Shown here piece after piece: positions 54,898 to 64,000 of a DNA stretch of 64,000 nucleotides (the first letter of the stretch is position 1; every line of letters begins with the position of its first letter). Source of the DNA: Muraenolepis orangiensis. Taxonomy: Eukaryota > Chordata > Actinopteri > Gadiformes > Muraenolepididae. Where the stretch lies: positions 4,074,351-4,138,350 of the forward strand of contig CM051002.1 of assembly GCA_027704905.1 (NCBI GenBank), written 5' to 3'. The position numbers were made by a program, and so were the translations under genes. Below the pieces are notes generated by a model. The model had not been told where the DNA came from, ran no database searches, and worked only from the letters and a program-made list of their open reading frames with translations.

Positions 54898-55247
54898 AAG
54901 GAGAAGGAGTGGACGCTATCTTTTCCTCCTCTAGTTGACAGATACGTCTCTCTAGGAGAGCTTTCTTACCTACAAGGAAGGCACAGGAGCAGGAGCAACA
55001 GGAGTCCATGCTTACCTTGTTTGATGCGACGAACGTGGGGACAAATACAATACAGGACAATACAAAACAGCAATCGGTGTTAACAGAATCGATCGCTAAA
55101 CAACAGTCGGATTATATAATAACAACAGCGAACTTTAGAAGGATACTGATACGACAGAAACCTGGTAGCCGAACCAAACAAAGCAACTATCCGGAAGCAG
55201 CGTCACCGGTGTCACACAGCTGCGTCAGAGTCTGAAAGAGAGAGCAG

Positions 55248-55312
55248 AGACATTGTGTGTGTGTACATGCGCGCGCGTACTTGCGTACGTGCGTGCTTGC
55301 GTGTGTACATGT
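55248..55312. repeat. GT-rich block, copy B (hAT insertion target)
   Basis: ACATTGTGTGTGTGTACATG, CGCGCGCGTACTTGCGTACG and TGCGTGCTTGCGTGTGTACA. The hAT element begins at the end of this copy. Confidence 0.85.
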
Positions 55313-56916
55313 CAGTGGCGGCGCCAGATATTTTCTCTAGGGGGTGCTGTGGGGTAGCTTGACGTTTCATAGAGGGTGCTGAAACATTTAGGGTTTCCCA
55401 TTAATGCACCGGCACTACAGTGGAATTTTCTACGGCAACACTCCCCACACGCAGTACACCCGCGACTGTTACAATGAAGGCTCGATAATCAGCTCACAGC
55501 ATATAGGTGTAAGCAGGGGTAAAGTGCTATTTTGTGGAGTGGACGGTCCGTGGCCATGCTCCCCCGTGAAGATTTTTTTTTTAAATATTGAAGTTAAAAG
55601 CATCAATTGGTGCACTTTGAGAGCAACATTAAGCGGTCTCTGCGTTGTGTTTTGCGTTGTTCATGGATGGATGAGACCCCAGCCAGCATACAGTTTAGAC
55701 GATTTCCTTTTAATCACTGACAAGCTGACAACAGATATAACAAATCAGTATAACATTTTGTATCCCTCACAGTGACTCCTCTCACGTGGAAACATTTACA
55801 AAAACAAAAAGGGAAGAGGAAACGTGAGGGACACACTATAAAGGGGGGGTGTACCCACAAAAAGAATCTTCTGAGTACAGTGACTACATTTCAGAAGTTC
55901 CGCCCACTGATCTCCGACCTTGTCAGGTATTGAACATAAATTAACGAAGAACACAGAATTAGTGTGATTATACTAATTTAAATGATGTACAAAGAAACAC
56001 CACTGCATATTTACAACTGTTACAGCGGGTAAGGTCCACAAGCCTAACACACCTCTGGCTCTGAACATAAAATTAAACACAAGTAGGCCACATAGAAATA
56101 ACTATAAACAGTCAGAATGTTTGCCTCAACCATCAATGCATTACATTTATAATAGGCAACAGAGGGGGTGCATCATCATGCACTTACCATTAGACGTCTT
56201 CATAACAAAACAATGCGTCTGTTGTTGTGGTTGAGGGCAAACGCATCAATGATTGTGTCGCTGTCCAGGGCCCTTGTTCTCACGGTGTTTATAGCCAAAA
56301 GTGCCAGGTTACTGGTTCGAGAGTCCCCACTGGTGTTCCTCAGGTAGTTTTTCAAACGACGCAGACAAGAAAAACTGCGCTCACAGCTCACTGAGGTCAC
56401 GGGAAGTGTCAGAGATATGCATATCAGTTTGTACAAGTCTATAAATGCATCTCTGTGTGGCCTCATGAGGGATAGAAACTCCTTGGTGCTGGTGATAGTA
56501 TGTCCCTGTTCTTCTTTTCTTTGCAACAGCCAGCGAACTTGGTAAAGCTCTGCAGACAGGTTTTCCTCTCTGATTCGATAGTGGTGGGCCATGGGCAGTA
56601 TCATTTTTTTGTCCAGAAATGATGTGTGTTTGGGGCTCAGGGCGGACACACCTCTCAGTACTTCATTGGTTTCTGTTGAAAAGCGACGTTTCATCTCCAT
56701 TAACAACCTGTTAATTCGTTCACGCACAGACTTTCTGCATCATTTCGGATTTCCCTCCACTTGTCCTCTGTCCGCTTTTCAGATATGGCAATGGTAACAG
56801 ACTGGGCCAGATCAAAATTTAAAAACACATATATTTATTGGGGGTGCTTAGGGGGTGCTTTGGCAATCCTGGGGGGTGCTTCAGCACCCCCTAGCTCCCC
56901 CCTGGCGCCGCCACTG
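55313..56916 (-). mobile_element. hAT transposon with perfect 8-bp target duplication
   Basis: Ends are CAGTGGCGGCGCCAG and CTGGCGCCGCCACTG, perfectly inverted for 15 bp. Flanks GTACATGT (55305-55312) and GTACATGT (56917-56924) are identical 8-mers, the hAT hallmark. The 1,604-bp copy holds only the C-terminal transposase part in reverse, so it is internally deleted. The preserved duplication points to a relatively recent insertion. Confidence 0.9.
56200..56820 (-). pseudogene. hAT transposase C-terminus (dimerisation domain)
   Basis: The main frame, 56727-56200 (175 codons), has LPVTSVSCERSFSCLRRLKN, then YLRNTSGDSRTSNLALLAIN, the conserved hAT C-terminal dimerisation motif (SxxxERxFS...LK..LR..m...RL..L). 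KKMILPMAHHYRIREENLSA lies upstream. A frame shift near 56,720 separates it from AQSVTIAISEKRTEDKWREI (56,735-56,805). The zinc finger and most of the catalytic domain are missing. Confidence 0.85.
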
Positions 56917-56924
56917 GTACATGT

Positions 56925-57913
56925 GTGTGACGCATCCTTGCCTTGCCCGTTAAGAACGTACAGTATGTGCACAAAAATAACTCATTGGATGAACTCAATC
57001 AAATTGTGGGCAGGATTTCTATCCATTAATTATACGTAGGCCAAACTCAAACTAAGTACATCCATGCAAAACAATTTAATTGAGTTAGTCAAACTCATGT
57101 TTTATCAAATACAGCTACATTCAAATTATACTAAGTGAAATTGATTTAAGTTTGTCCAACTCATATTAGTTAATTATTTCTTATTTGATCCCCCATTAAA
57201 GACACATGAGATAAAACCTGGTTGGTGTTTTTATTGCAAACGCTCATGGTCAAAACTGACCATCCATGATATATACACACACCAAGATATAAACTGTTTT
57301 ACTTGAATACACACTACACACCAAGAAACATACATATATATATTTTTGAATGAACATTTTCAGAGGGGTGTTACTTTTCAAGTGCCCTGGATATAGTTCA
57401 CGCTTAAGATCTCCGTTACTGGTGAATAATTACTGCCACATCCATAATCCTGAAAAGGAGAATAAAGACAATTAGCACATATCACACTGAATAAATGAAA
57501 ATTATAGCTTATATTAGCTTGTGCCAGCATTTAGCAAGTAGCCTTTTACTTAATATAGGTTGCTACAAGTAGCGTGGTAATGCTGATCAAACTGCAAAAG
57601 ATGAGATAAATATATTAGGTGTGAATACAAGTGCTAAACAGTCGGAAGTTCACCGACAAGTCAAAATTGCATTAGAGCACTCGCCAATGAAAACATAAAA
57701 TGTTAAAGATCCCCTCCAGACATGTTTAAACATGTATATAAATTGCTGCACTTTGTTCGGCTCGCACAAACTTCCCAAAGCGTGCCGAACCGCCGCACCT
57801 CGGGGCTCCAAACACGACTACAATGCATTTAGTCTCTAACCCAGAATCTCTCCCGCTCACAATCAGACACACCTTGTCTTCAGTCAAATAATCCTAAACT
57901 CATTTACATTATT
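56925..57913. other. Non-coding; possible reverse 3' end of a gene-like repeat
   Basis: 57,000-57,250 has repeated AACTCA/AGTTTGACTAAC-style units and, on the minus strand, a GCAATAAAAACACCAACCAG poly(A)-like end. This is similar in layout to 38,650-39,700. The resemblance is compositional and not proven. Confidence 0.3.
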
Positions 57914-59114
57914 CCTGCCTTTCCTCCACACTCAAAACAATGATTCAAGCCCTGTAAAAAAATGTACATATGTATATTTAATTGGTAGATGTATACACCA
58001 NNNNNNNNNNNNNNNNNNNNNNNNNNNNNNNNNNNNNNNNNNNNNNNNNNNNNNNNNNNNNNNNNNNNNNNNNNNNNNNNNNNNNNNNNNNNNNNNNNNN
58101 NNNNNNNNNNNNNNNNNNNNNNNNNNNNNNNNNNNNNNNNNNNNNNNNNNNNNNNNNNNNNNNNNNNNNNNNNNNNNNNNNNNNNNNNNNNNNNNNNNNN
58201 NNNNNNNNNNNNNNNNNNNNNNNNNNNNNNNNNNNNNNNNNNNNNNNNNNNNNNNNNNNNNNNNNNNNNNNNNNNNNNNNNNNNNNNNNNNNNNNNNNNN
58301 NNNNNNNNNNNNNNNNNNNNNNNNNNNNNNNNNNNNNNNNNNNNNNNNNNNNNNNNNNNNNNNNNNNNNNNNNNNNNNNNNNNNNNNNNNNNNNNNNNNN
58401 NNNNNNNNNNNNNNNNNNNNNNNNNNNNNNNNNNNNNNNNNNNNNNNNNNNNNNNNNNNNNNNNNNNNNNNNNNNNNNNNNNNNNNNNNNNNNNNNNNNN
58501 NNNNNNNNNNNNNNNNNNNNNNNNNNNNNNNNNNNNNNNNNNNNNNNNNNNNNNNNNNNNNNNNNNNNNNNNNNNNNNNNNNNNNNNNNNNNNNNNNNNN
58601 NNNNNNNNNNNNNNNNNNNNNNNNNNNNNNNNNNNNNNNNNNNNNNNNNNNNNNNNNNNNNNNNNNNNNNNNNNNNNNNNNNNNNNNNNNNNNNNNNNNN
58701 NNNNNNNNNNNNNNNNNNNNNNNNNNNNNNNNNNNNNNNNNNNNNNNNNNNNNNNNNNNNNNNNNNNNNNNNNNNNNNNNNNNNNNNNNNNNNNNNNNNN
58801 NNNNNNNNNNNNNNNNNNNNNNNNNNNNNNNNNNNNNNNNNNNNNNNNNNNNNNNNNNNNNNNNNNNNNNNNNNNNNNNNNNNNNNNNNNNNNNNNNNNN
58901 NNNNNNNNNNNNNNNNNNNNNNNNNNNNNNNNNNNNNNNNNNNNNNNNNNNNNNNNNNNNNNNNNNNNNNNNNNNNNNNNNNNNNNNNNNNNNNNNNNNN
59001 ATGTGTACACCAATTAAATATACATATGTACAATTTTTTAAAGCAAACAATATTTAAATGTGTCACATATAAGAAGGGCTTGAATCATTGTTTTGAGTGT
59101 GGAGGTAAGGCAGG
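57914..59114. repeat. Inverted repeat flanking an assembly gap
   Basis: The left arm has CCTCCACACTCAAAACAATG, ATTCAAGCCC, then ATGTACATATGTATATTTAA and TTGGT. The right arm (59,006-59,114) is its reverse complement, with about 38 extra bases in the middle. The gap lies exactly between the arms. Confidence 0.85.
58001..59000. other. Assembly gap (1000 N)
   Basis: Exactly 1,000 N characters, the usual placeholder for a gap of unknown length. Open frames drawn across it carry no information. Confidence 1.
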
Positions 59115-59459
59115 AGAAAGTCCCCATGTTGTGGTGCACTTCTTGTGCCACCACAGTCCCTGGTGTCATCCTGCAGACTGGAGGACATCACACTTCTAGG
59201 GGACTTTGAGTTAGATGAACTTAATATGCTGCAGCATATACCACCACACACCCTGAGAATGTGTGTGTGTGTGTGTGTGTTTATATATATACATACTGTA
59301 TGTTCAGTATATAGGTCTGTCTACTGGGACTGAGCACTGGATGTGGGATAAATACATATGGATGACTTCATACCGCCAGCCGAAGTGGTGGACAGGAATC
59401 CACAGAGCACTTGGTCCCTGGGAAAAAAAACATTACATGGGAGAATCCAAGCACACCAA

Positions 59460-60145
59460 GTCAAGTCAAGTCAAGTCAAGTCCAGTCCAGTTTATTGTCA
59501 CTTCACAGTTTACACAAGTATAAAGCAGTGATGTGAAAATCTTATGTGCAATACCCGACGACAGACAGCAGTTATAAAATAAAAATAAGATAAAAATAGA
59601 TAAAAATAGAATAAAAATAGAATAAAAATAGAATAAAAATAGAATAAAGTTTAAAAATAAAAATAAAATAAAAAATGCAATTTATAAAATGCAAAATATC
59701 GGCACAGAAAAGAGCAATATGTATATATAAATCAATGTAATAAAATATACATTGTTATATGCTATACGCCCTTGTTCAGCAGCCTGATGGCCTGACTGTG
59801 GAAGCTATCTCGAAGCCTATTTGTACGGCACTTGATACTGCGGTATCGCCTGCCTGACGGTAACAGTGAGTACAGTTGGTGGCTGGGGTGGGCATTGTCT
59901 TTTATGATGCGTTTGGCCTTGGCCACGCACCGCTGATTGTATATATCCAGGAGGGAGGGGAGCTCACCTCCAACCATATACTGGGCCGTCCGCACCACCC
60001 TTTGAAGCGCTCTGCGCTCGAGTGCCGTGCAGTTCCCGTACCAGGCGGTGATACACCCTGTAAGAACACTCTCGATGGTGCCGTTATAGAATGTTCTCAG
60101 GATGCGGGGGCCCATGCTGAATTTCTTCAGACGCCTGAAGGAGGG
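59460..60145 (-). pseudogene. LINE C-terminus and 3' UTR
   Basis: On the minus strand from about 60,140: RRLKKFSMGPRILRTFYNGT, IESVLTGCITAWYGNCTALE, RRALQRVVRTAQYMVGGELP, then PLLPSGRRYRSIKCR-like sequence and RLRDSFHSQAIRLLNKGV, with a stop at 59,762. A GC-poor 3' UTR rich in ATAAAAATAGA follows, ending in CTTGA repeats at 59,460-59,480. This is the complete C-terminal end of the same LINE family as at 54.2 kb, 5'-truncated. Confidence 0.85.
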
Positions 60146-60594
60146 TGAAATTATTTAAAATTGGCTCTAAAAATGAAAATTATATTGAAATTATATATTA
60201 AAGAAATGCGTTTATTTATTGTTAACAATTGAAGATGTTTTTTCTTAGCGCAACACATTTTAAGTCATTGGAGCGTTGCATTAGTGCTGTTATCAGCGTA
60301 ATTCGCTATCAAGCCTATAAATAGAACATTTATATAGAATTTGGTTTATTGGACGTAGGTCAATATACCGTCAGAGCAGATAATGTATTAATGTGCTGAA
60401 TGGATAATTGACTGTAATAATGGCGGCAATTCTTTATTTACATAAAATATTAGCATACGTCGCTCAGATTCAGACCGACTGGATGAATTTTCTCTCTGTA
60501 GTGTTGGTGGGAAACAGCATCATGGGGTTTTGTCAAGCTGCACTTCTGCTGAAGGACCAACCAGTGTAAACAAATACAATCAAACACACACACT
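60146..60594. other. Non-coding stretch
   Basis: AT-rich. Nothing was recognised. Confidence 0.5.
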
Positions 60595-61475
60595 CGACTG
60601 GGCTGAATTCACTTCTAGACTGGGCTGTATTCACTTCTAAACTAGGCTGTATTCACTTCTAAACTAGGCTGTATTCACTTCTAAACTAGGCTGAATTCAC
60701 TTCTAGACTGGGCTGTATTACCTTCTAGACGAGGCTGTATTCACTTCTAAACTAGGCTGTATTCACTTCTAAACTAGGCTGTATTCACTTCTAAACTAGG
60801 CTGTATTCACTTCTAGACTGGGCTGTATTACCTTCTAGACGAGGCTGTATTCACTTCTAAACTAGGCTGTATTCACTTCTAAACTAGGCTGTATTCACTT
60901 CTAAACTAGGCTGTATTCATTTCTACACAAGGCTGTATAAACATCAAGACAAGGCTGTATTCACTTCTAGACTGGGCTGTAATCACTTCTAGACTAGGCT
61001 GTAATACCATCTAAACTAGGCTGTATTCATTTCTACACAAGGCTGTATAAACTTCTAGACTACGCTGTATTCACGTCTAGACTATGCTGTATTCACTTCT
61101 AGACTAGGCTGTATTCACTTCTAGACTAGGCTGTATTCACTTCTAGACAATGCTGTATTCACTTCTAGACAAGGCTGTATTCACTTCTAGACTGGGGTGT
61201 AATCACTTCAACACTGGGCTGTATTCACTTCAAGACTGGTCTGTATTCACTTCTAGACAAGGCTGTATTTCCATCTAGACTAGGCTGTATTTACTTGTAG
61301 ACAAGGCTGTATTCACTTGTAGAATAGGCTGTATTCACTTGTAGACAAGGCTGTATTCACTTGTAGAATAGGCTGTACACTTGTAGACAAGGCTGTACAC
61401 TTGTAGACAAGGCTGTATTCACTTCTTGGGTAAGCTGTATTCACTTCTAAACTAGGCTCTATTCACTTGTAGACA
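60595..61475. repeat. 22-bp minisatellite, part 1
   Basis: About 40 units of GGCTGTATTCACTTCTAGAC-TA/TG with variants (AAACTA, AGACAA, TTGTAG). Higher-order blocks repeat: 60,609-60,720 resembles 60,730-60,830 and 60,840-60,920. It is interrupted at 61,475 by an L2 insertion. Confidence 0.95.
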
Positions 61476-61533
61476 TTTACATTTACATTTACATTTAGGG
61501 CATTTGGCAGACGCTTTTATCCAAAGCGACTCA

Positions 61534-62915
61534 AGGCCCCCGTCACACCATAACGTTCTGGTCAGCGTTTGAGGAAACGTTGGTAATCGTCCGTGGTCGC
61601 TGGTATAGCGCCAGAAGAGCGTTGTGTGAACGCTGGTGAACGCTGGTAATCGTCGGTAATCGTCGGTGATCGTCGGTCATCGGCGGAGAACGATGGTCCG
61701 AAAATAAAGTTTTGAACATGGACAAAAGTTCTCATGGAGACCAGCGTTCTTCAACGTTTAACGTTAAACGCTGGAGAACGCTGGAGAACGTTCGTGGAAC
61801 GTTGGCCAAACGTTGCACGCGTTCGGCTATTGTTAGTCAGTCGTTACCCTAGCGTTACTTGGTTGTTATTAATCGTTTACAATCGTTGCTTTGCAGTGAA
61901 CGACTCACTGGTACACATCAGACATTGTGTGCCTATTTTCGGATTGGAGATGGAGTACAGACGACATGGAGATGGAGATGGAGTTTAGCAGTAGCCCCCC
62001 TCACACGCTTTTTCCCTCTTGGCGGCATGATGTGCACTGTTCAATATCCAGAAGAACTGTCACGGTTACGGTGGTTGAGAGGGGGCGTGGCCAAGCCACG
62101 TGCGCTGGCGGCGCACACACACACACACACACCTGTCAGCAATTGCCGTGGCTGATTGTTAATCCCCTCACCTGGGGTCTATAGACCCTGGCTTCCCGTT
62201 ACCCCGGCGTTAGGTCGTACGTCATACTTTGTTCATGTTACGGCGTACATTCTGGACGGAATCGCCACGCTGATGTCCCAGAGATCCAGATTCTTTGCCT
62301 ATCCCGCGTCACCCGCCTGTCTCGCGTTACTCCGGTCTATACGAGCTCCCCGGTAATTATATATATTACATGTCGCTATTCCGACCTCCCGGTATCTAGA
62401 CATCTCGCTCGTCCCTGATCATCCACCTGTCTGGTACCTGTCGTTACTCCGACCTCCCGGTACCCAGACTCCTCTCCCGTCCCGGACTACTCGCCGGTCT
62501 ACTACCTGCCGGTACTCCGCGGATCGACCTCCCGGTACCCAGACCCCTGGACTGTCCCTGATCACTCTCTTGTGTTGTGTTTGCTTGAAATAAAGCTCTG
62601 TTATAGCTCCACTGTGTCTTGGTCTGCGTTCTGGGTCCCACCGAACAATCCACTCGTGACAAGAACTGAATCCGATTTCCCCGTGTTTTATACCCGTTTG
62701 AACACAGTGACACGTCAGCACACACTAATAGTTTTCAGGGGTGTCTTACTTGGTCGCTGGTACACGCTCCTCATGCGTTAGTCACACGCTAATTCATGCG
62801 TTAGTCACACGATAGTCACACGCCAGATGTGTCCACCTCACCTAGAACGCTCGAAAATTGAACGATTAGAACGTTCATAGAATGCTGACCAGAACGTTAT
62901 GGTGTGACGGGGCCT
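61534..62915. mobile_element. Non-autonomous DNA transposon (TTA target; Harbinger-like)
   Basis: Inverted ends: AGGCCCCCGTCACACCATAA then CGTTCTGGTCAGC at the left, and the reverse complement (AGGCCCCGTCACACCATAAC...) at the right. Removing the element with one TTA restores the L2 sequence GCGACTTACAAGG. The left copy of the triplet reads TCA, the right TTA. A 3-bp TTA duplication is typical of PIF/Harbinger. Subterminal CGTCGGT/AACGCTGGT repeats lie at 61,560-61,690. No transposase is present. Its length is 1,382 bp, including a 603-bp LTR inserted at 62,059. Confidence 0.75.
62059..62661 (+). mobile_element. Solo LTR, Ty3/gypsy type, with perfect 5-bp target duplication
   Basis: Starts TGTCACGGTTACGG and ends CACTCGTGACA. 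AGAAC flanks both sides (62,054-62,058 and 62,662-62,666). Inside: a TATA-like TCTATAGACC (about 62,180), a poly(A)-type AATAAA at 62,589-62,594 and the U5-like CTCCACTGTGTCTTGGTC. The internal retrotransposon region is gone, consistent with LTR-LTR recombination. The same LTR family occurs rearranged at 5,473-5,694. Confidence 0.9.
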
Positions 62916-63509
62916 TTACAAGGAGTACATTTGTTGAAGTAGACAATAGCATAACGCTGAGGTACGCAAACATAAAAATAGAGCAGTTCACAAGCATTCA
63001 TATTAACCAGATGAATAACACAATTTGGTACTGCCAGGTCACCTGCTTAAGTAGCTGTGATAAGAGCGTGTTATCAACATTAAGGATACACACTTCCTAG
63101 AATATACAACATGCTAAGAGCTATTAATGTCAGGACTTAAGCAAGTTAGGGGTTCACAAAGGAGAAGGAGGGTTCATGGAGAGTCCAGGTGGACACTGAA
63201 TAGGTGGGTCTTGAGTCACTTGCGGAAGCTGGCGAGGGACTCTGCCGTCCTGACATGAAACGGGAGTTCATTCCACCACTGTGGAGCCAGAGCCGTGAAG
63301 AGCTGGGTCTTGGAAGAGCGATGCTTGGTTGTTATCAGTGAAGGTCGAACAAGTCGCCTGGCAGAAGTTGAGCGGAGCGCTCTGGCTGGGATGTAGGGCT
63401 TGACCTAAGTTTGGAGGTAGGTTGGGGCAGTTCCATTGACTGCCCTGAAGGTCAGTACCAGAGTCTTGAACTTGATGCGAGCATTTACCCGAAGCCAGTG
63501 GAGATCGCG

Positions 63510-63690
63510 GTAGACAAGGCTGTATTCACTTGTAGACTGGGCTGTATTTACTTTTAGACTAGTCTATATTAACTCCAACACTTGGCTTTATTCACTTCTA
63601 GACTAGACTATATTACTTTGTAGACTGGGTTGTATTCACTTGTAGACGAGGCTATATTAACTTCTAGACTACACTGTATTACCTTCTACA
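63510..63690. repeat. 22-bp minisatellite, part 2
   Basis: About eight diverged units (GTAGACAAGGCTGTATTCAC onward) continue the array of 60,595-61,475 on the far side of the L2 insertion. Confidence 0.9.
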
Positions 63691-64000
63691 GAGCTGCATC
63701 CTATGAATCTCCTGATGACTTTCTGTTCCCTCCCATCATTTTCAGAGTCTCATAAAAAAGTGTTTTTTGTAGTGCGTTTCTCCACAGTTACACCTTCCTT
63801 GCTGGAGTCTGATAACAACCGGCTGGCAGGTTGTCATCTCCTCACCTTCCTCACCTGCTACTTTGCATACAGTAGACAACAAGTGAGAAGAAGAGAAGCG
63901 TGATTGTTGTTCCTGCCGCTGTATTTTATTTCTATCAAAACAGATTGAAGGGTTTTCAAATAGCGGCGCCACCAGCGCTGTTCCCTGCTGAAAAAAACCA
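63691..64000. other. Non-coding stretch at window end
   Basis: Open frames on both strands are short and unlike known families. Nothing was recognised. Confidence 0.5.

Larger units (their letters stand above)
61476..63509 (-). mobile_element. L2-type LINE, 5'-truncated, with target duplication
   Basis: Minus-strand reading from 63,509: WLRVNARIKFKTLVLTFRAV, NGTAPTYLQT, stop, VKPYIPARALRSTSARRLVR, then FTALAPQWWNELPFHVRTAE and a LKTHLFSVHLD end. A 3' UTR follows, ending in TCCAAAGCGACT...AAATGTAAATGT at 61,476. The host minisatellite word GTAGACA occurs at both borders (61,469-61,475 and 63,510-63,516), a 7-bp target duplication. A DNA transposon (61,534-62,915) interrupts the 3' UTR. Confidence 0.85.

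Noticed and set aside
54970..55015. Minus-strand GTAAGC...CCTTGTAG resembling a tiny intron
   Set aside because: 46 nt is below the usual vertebrate minimum, and the flanking frames do not join into a recognised protein.
57904..59199. Open frames of 340-405 codons crossing the gap
   Set aside because: Made almost entirely of N.
59063..59251. Cys-containing frame (HCFECGG) resembling a zinc finger
   Set aside because: The spacing lacks the His pair of a C2H2 finger, and the sequence is part of the inverted repeat around the gap.
60595..61475. CRISPR-like regular repeat
   Set aside because: Units are contiguous 22-bp repeats without unique spacers, in a eukaryotic context.

Overview
The window looks like teleost fish nuclear DNA with no intact host gene. 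The reasons are tRNA-derived SINEs ending in CCAATAAAGAGGAT, L2-type LINE 3' ends with (ATGTA)n-like tails, Ty3/gypsy elements whose LTRs start TGTCACG, pogo/Tigger and hAT DNA transposons, and an extreme load of long (CA)n/(GT)n and (GA)n/(CT)n tracts, many over 100 bp. That dinucleotide density is a known trait of cod-like fishes (Gadiformes), so a gadiform is a reasonable guess. It is inference only. No rRNA, CRISPR or intact protein-coding gene was found. Nearly every open frame longer than 60 codons is either a transposon remnant or an artefact of stop-free repeats.

Layout. 1-6 kb: a 24-bp minisatellite, a broken coiled-coil gag-like ORF, an L2 3' end, a hAT scrap and LTR fragments. 6-14 kb: unique non-coding DNA with two SINEs and dense microsatellites. 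14-17.3 kb: a 39-bp minisatellite, an L1-like ORF1 remnant and a pogo/Tigger element with TA target duplication. 17-27 kb: non-coding, with a (GA)n tract, an L2 3' end split by a short insertion, and a roughly 2-kb block of trinucleotide and CA repeats. 27-34 kb: a retroelement cluster. It holds a forward L2 (endonuclease and start of RT), a reverse LINE RT fragment, a reverse Ty3/gypsy pol of about 3.5 kb and a second reverse gypsy pol cut off at its polypurine tract.

35.2-39.8 kb is the most unusual part. A candidate composite element with CACTGTAAAACC-type ends contains two CRE palindromes, an exon-like block with a GTAAGT donor, a 115-bp near-perfect inverted repeat around an AT-rich minisatellite, a non-autonomous hAT filled by about 40 copies of a C-rich repeat plus (GT)n, a splice-acceptor/poly(A)-like exon, a second inverted repeat and a 94-bp tandem array.

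40.7-42.1 kb: an internally deleted L2 containing a 36-bp C-rich minisatellite. 42-50 kb: non-coding with microsatellites and a reverse SINE. 50.6-57 kb: a hAT N-terminal transposase fragment related to the 36-kb element, a LINE with deleted RT palm, an L2 RT scrap and a second hAT with a perfect 8-bp target duplication. 58-59 kb: a 1000-N gap sitting in the centre of an inverted repeat. 59.5-60.1 kb: a LINE C-terminus. 60.6-63.7 kb: a 22-bp minisatellite split by an L2, which is split by a small DNA transposon, which is split by a solo LTR. This gives four readable layers of insertion history.

Nothing here reads as a set of cooperating genes. The interest lies in the mobile-element architecture and in the hairpin-forming and strand-asymmetric repeats.
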